64,000 nucleotides of DNA from Actinomadura citrea (GTDB lineage Bacteria; Actinomycetota; Actinomycetes; Streptosporangiales; Streptosporangiaceae), in assembly GCF_013409045.1 (NCBI RefSeq), contig NZ_JACCBT010000001.1:8534669-8598668 (forward strand), read 5' to 3'. Numbering within the stretch: the first letter of the stretch is position 1; the number at the start of each line of letters is the position of its first letter. Positions 61,300 through 64,000 of this stretch are shown here, in pieces. The notes under the pieces were generated by a model. The model did not search any database and was not told the DNA's origin. It worked only from the letters and a program-made list of their open reading frames with translations. Position numbers and translations under genes: made by a program.

Positions 61300-64000
61300 G
61301 TGATGTCTTCGGGGAGGAGGGTGGCGAGTTGTTCGGTGGTGAGTTGGGCGCCGGTGCTGGCGAGTTGTTCGGTGCGGCGTGCGTGGGCGGTCATGGCCGA
61401 GCGGACCAGTTTGTCGACTTCGCGGCCGTTGCCTTCGCGGAACCGGTCGCGGTTGGTGGTGAGGTAGGTGGTGAGGGCCTGGCGGGTGTGTTCGGGGACG
61501 CGGTAGTCGGCGGCCTGGGCTTTGCCGACAAAGATCGAGACCAGGCCGTCGACCGGGTAGGGGGTGAAGTTCAGCGTCCGCGCGAACCGGGAGGCAAGGC
61601 CCGGGTTGGTGGCCAGGAACCCTTCCATCTCGGTGGTGTATCCGGCGGCGATCACGATGACCTCGTCGCGGTGGTCCTCCATCAGCTTGACCAGGGTGTC
61701 GATGGCCTCCTGCCCGAAGTCGTGCCCCGAGCCGCCCGGCCGCGCCAGCGTGTAGGCCTCGTCGATGAACAGCACCCCGCCGCGCGCCTGCTGGAACACC
61801 TCGGTGGTCTTCTGCGCGGTCTGCCCCACGTACTGCCCCACCAGATCCACCCGGGCCGCCTCCACCACCTGCCCCTGCGCCAGCACCCCCAACGCCGTCA
61901 GCAACTCCCCGTACAACCGCGCCACCGTCGTCTTGCCCGTGCCGGGCGGCCCCGCGAAGATCAGGTGCCCGGTGAACGGCTCGGCCTCCAACCCCGCCGC
62001 CCGCCGCCGCCGCGCCGAGGCCAGCACGTCCAGCAGGTCACCGATCTCCCGCTTGACCTCCTCCAGCCCCGTCATCGCGGTCAACCGCGCCAGAACGGTG
62101 CTCACCTGCGCGGGATCGCGGGCCTCCCCGAACCGCGCCGCCAACCCCCCGCCCACATCCAGATCCTCGGCGACCAGCAAACTCAACACCTCACCCGAGG
62201 GAAGCTCCTCCAGATCGGCCAGCCGCTGCGCCTGCCGCTCCACCGCACCCTCGAACACCTGCCGCGCCGCCCGCCCGTTACCGAACGTCGCATCCCGCCG
62301 CACCGAAGTGAAATGCGCCAGAATCGCCGCCCGCGCGTCCTCGGCCAGCCGGTACCCGTCCCTGACCGCGTGCGACTCGGTGATCTGCAAAAGCTCGGCG
62401 GGGCTGTAGTTCTCGAACTCCACCGTCCGCGAGAACCGCGACTTCAACCCCGGGTTGGCCGCCAGGAACTCACGCATCTCCGCCGAATACCCCGCCGCCA
62501 CCACCACGACCTCCTCGCGGTGGTCCTCCATCAGCTTCACCAGGGTGTCGATGGCCTCCTGCCCGAAATCGGTACCCGTCGCCCTACGCGACAACGTGTA
62601 GGCCTCATCGATGAACAACACCCCACCCAAAGCCCGCCGGAACACCTCCGAAGTCCGCAACGCCGTCCCACCCACGTTCTCCGACACCAGATCAGCCCGG
62701 CTCACCTCCACGACCTGACCCTTCTCCACCACACCCAGAGCCGCCAGAATCCCCCCGTACAAACGCGCCACCGTCGTCTTACCCGTCCCCGGCGGACCCG
62801 CAAAAACCATATGCCGACCAATCGAAGGCCCCGGCGGCAAACCCGCCAACCGCCGCCGCTCAGCCACCTTCTGCAAATTCGTCAACTTACGAATCTCACG
62901 CTTCACCCCCGCCAAACCCACCATCCCATCCAGCCGCGCCAGCAGCACATCCGCCGATTTCCCGTCGGCCTGCTCCTCCGACACGGGCGGCGCCGCCTCG
63001 GGCTGGGCCGGTGCTTCGCTCCCGGCCCCGGCCGGCGCGTCTCCCCCGGGCTTGGCCGGCGCCCCCTTCGCGCGCTGACCGGTCACGGCGGCGAGATCGA
63101 AGTCGAACCGGTCCGGCTTCCCGTTGCGGACGCTCGTCAGGTTCTCGATCTGCACGCTCGTCCCGAGGCAGGTGAGGATGCCCCGGCCGATGTTGTCCGC
63201 CAGCGTGCAGCCGCGCATGGCGAGCTCGCCCCCCGGTTCCACGCTCACGCCCGCGAGCTTGTTGCCGGTGATCGTCGTACCCTCCATCAGGACGCGCGAG
63301 CCGGCGTCCAGCTCGACGCCGACCCGCCCCGTGTCAGCGACCCCGCCCCGGACCATCATGAGGTTCGCATCCCGAGCGAGGTAGATGCCGTTGGAGGGCG
63401 CGTTGACGACCTCGCAGTCCTCCAGGCGGACGGTGCCCTTCTCGACGACCATGCCGGTCCGCTGCGGCGACTCCACCTTGACCCGCCGGGCGGTCAGCGA
63501 GCCGCCGGTCGCCACCCACAGCGCGTCCGCGCCCGCGTCCACGATCAGGCAGTCCTCCGCGACCGCCTTGCCCTTCTCCACGGCGACCAGGGACGTCCGG
63601 CCCGAGCCGCGGAGTTCGCAGTCGCGGAGCTCGGCCTCCGCGCGGTCGTCGACCCGGATCCCCGAAAGGGCCGGACCGCTGACCGTGCACTGGTCGAGGA
63701 GCGGCTTGGACCCCTCGGTCACCCAGATGCCGTGCCCGCCCGCGTCGATGATCCGGCACGACCGCAGGGTCACCGTGCTGCCGCTGCGGATCGCCACCGC
63801 GTTGCCGTCGGTCCCGGTGACCGAGGTGCCCTCCATGCCCCCGGACGAGGCGCTGTACACGACCGCGCCCTCCTGGACCTCGCAGTCCCGCAGGGTGAGC
63901 TGGGCGCCCTTTGACGCCCGCACGGCGATTCGGGACCGGGTCATGAACTCGCACTGCTCCGCCAGGATGGTGCCTTCCGCCACCTCCAGCGCGAGGCCCT
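61296..64000 (-). CDS. Parallel beta-helix protein fused to two CbxX-type AAA ATPase domains (5' truncated)
   Basis: The frame is open at the right edge; about 900 residues are present. The visible N-terminal 290 residues are right-handed beta-helix repeats (for example GNAVAIRSGSTVTLRSC, GIWVTEGSKPLLDQC). A Pro/Ala-rich linker leads to two similar AAA domains. Each has P-loop GPPGTGKTTVARLYG, Walker B GGVLFIDEAYTL and an Arg-rich sensor region. The AAA pair is of the CbxX/CfqX/EccA-like family, which remodels protein complexes. Beta-helix plus twin AAA suggests a filament- or surface-recognising remodeller. The function is unknown. Confidence 0.85.
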   Translation of the reverse strand, partial: GLALEVAEGTILAEQCEFMTRSRIAVRASKGAQLTLRDCEVQEGAVVYSASSGGMEGTSVTGTDGNAVAIRSGSTVTLRSCRIIDAGGHGIWVTEGSKPLLDQCTVSGPALSGIRVDDRAEAELRDCELRGSGRTSLVAVEKGKAVAEDCLIVDAGADALWVATGGSLTARRVKVESPQRTGMVVEKGTVRLEDCEVVNAPSNGIYLARDANLMMVRGGVADTGRVGVELDAGSRVLMEGTTITGNKLAGVSVEPGGELAMRGCTLADNIGRGILTCLGTSVQIENLTSVRNGKPDRFDFDLAAVTGQRAKGAPAKPGGDAPAGAGSEAPAQPEAAPPVSEEQADGKSADVLLARLDGMVGLAGVKREIRKLTNLQKVAERRRLAGLPPGPSIGRHMVFAGPPGTGKTTVARLYGGILAALGVVEKGQVVEVSRADLVSENVGGTALRTSEVFRRALGGVLFIDEAYTLSRRATGTDFGQEAIDTLVKLMEDHREEVVVVAAGYSAEMREFLAANPGLKSRFSRTVEFENYSPAELLQITESHAVRDGYRLAEDARAAILAHFTSVRRDATFGNGRAARQVFEGAVERQAQRLADLEELPSGEVLSLLVAEDLDVGGGLAARFGEARDPAQVSTVLARLTAMTGLEEVKREIGDLLDVLASARRRRAAGLEAEPFTGHLIFAGPPGTGKTTVARLYGELLTALGVLAQGQVVEAARVDLVGQYVGQTAQKTTEVFQQARGGVLFIDEAYTLARPGGSGHDFGQEAIDTLVKLMEDHRDEVIVIAAGYTTEMEGFLATNPGLASRFARTLNFTPYPVDGLVSIFVGKAQAADYRVPEHTRQALTTYLTTNRDRFREGNGREVDKLVRSAMTAHARRTEQLASTGAQLTTEQLATLLPEDIT

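Overview
The window is very GC-rich, with GTG and TTG starts, strong purine-rich ribosome binding sites, a chaplin-like surface protein, an MFS/thymidylate-kinase fusion beside topA, a DUF5703 gene and a type II polyketide synthase. All of this points to a filamentous actinobacterium. An Actinomadura-like member of the Streptosporangiales is my best guess, but that is inference; no rRNA marker lies in the window.

Layout. 1-10 kb: the tail of an unidentified gene, tRNA-Thr, a secreted TAP-like alpha/beta hydrolase, a divergent TetR/MFS efflux pair with repeated palindromic operators, and a MacAB-like ABC efflux operon followed by two small exported proteins. 9-20 kb: a DUF427 protein, a ferredoxin reductase/fatty acid desaturase operon behind two tandem palindromes, a GNAT acetyltransferase, a second MFS pump, a streptogrisin-fold protein that has lost its catalytic His and Asp, a propeller-like lipoprotein, a protein of near-identical tandem repeats, and a zinc-ribbon/membrane-protein pair. 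20-32 kb: a housekeeping block on the minus strand (PSP1/RicT-like protein, membrane-anchored sensor-like protein, fructosamine-kinase-like protein, LMW-PTP, subtilase, holB, MFS-tmk, topA), ended by the small plus-strand DUF5703 gene. 32-37 kb: a seven-repeat chaplin-like protein, a Pro-rich exported partner, an M20 peptidase and tRNA-Leu. 37-44 kb: a glycan-degrading group (GH2 exo-glucosaminidase, GH20 hexosaminidase, membrane-anchored GH5).

45-59.6 kb is the most unusual part. It holds a minimal type II PKS (KS-alpha, chain-length factor, ACP), two SAM methyltransferases, a KASIII-like acyltransferase with Ser in place of Cys, and a P450. Just upstream are a class II terpene-cyclase-like protein without a DXDD motif, a DUF11-repeat protein, a UbiB/ABC1 kinase and a small basic coiled-coil protein. 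The small protein and the DUF11 protein share the same Lys-rich C-terminal module, which links the two divergent transcription units. I see no ketoreductase, aromatase or polyketide cyclase in the window, so the product cannot be read off.

The right edge holds a GH13 glucosidase and a truncated beta-helix plus double-AAA ATPase. No CRISPR array, insertion sequence, integrase or rRNA gene was found.
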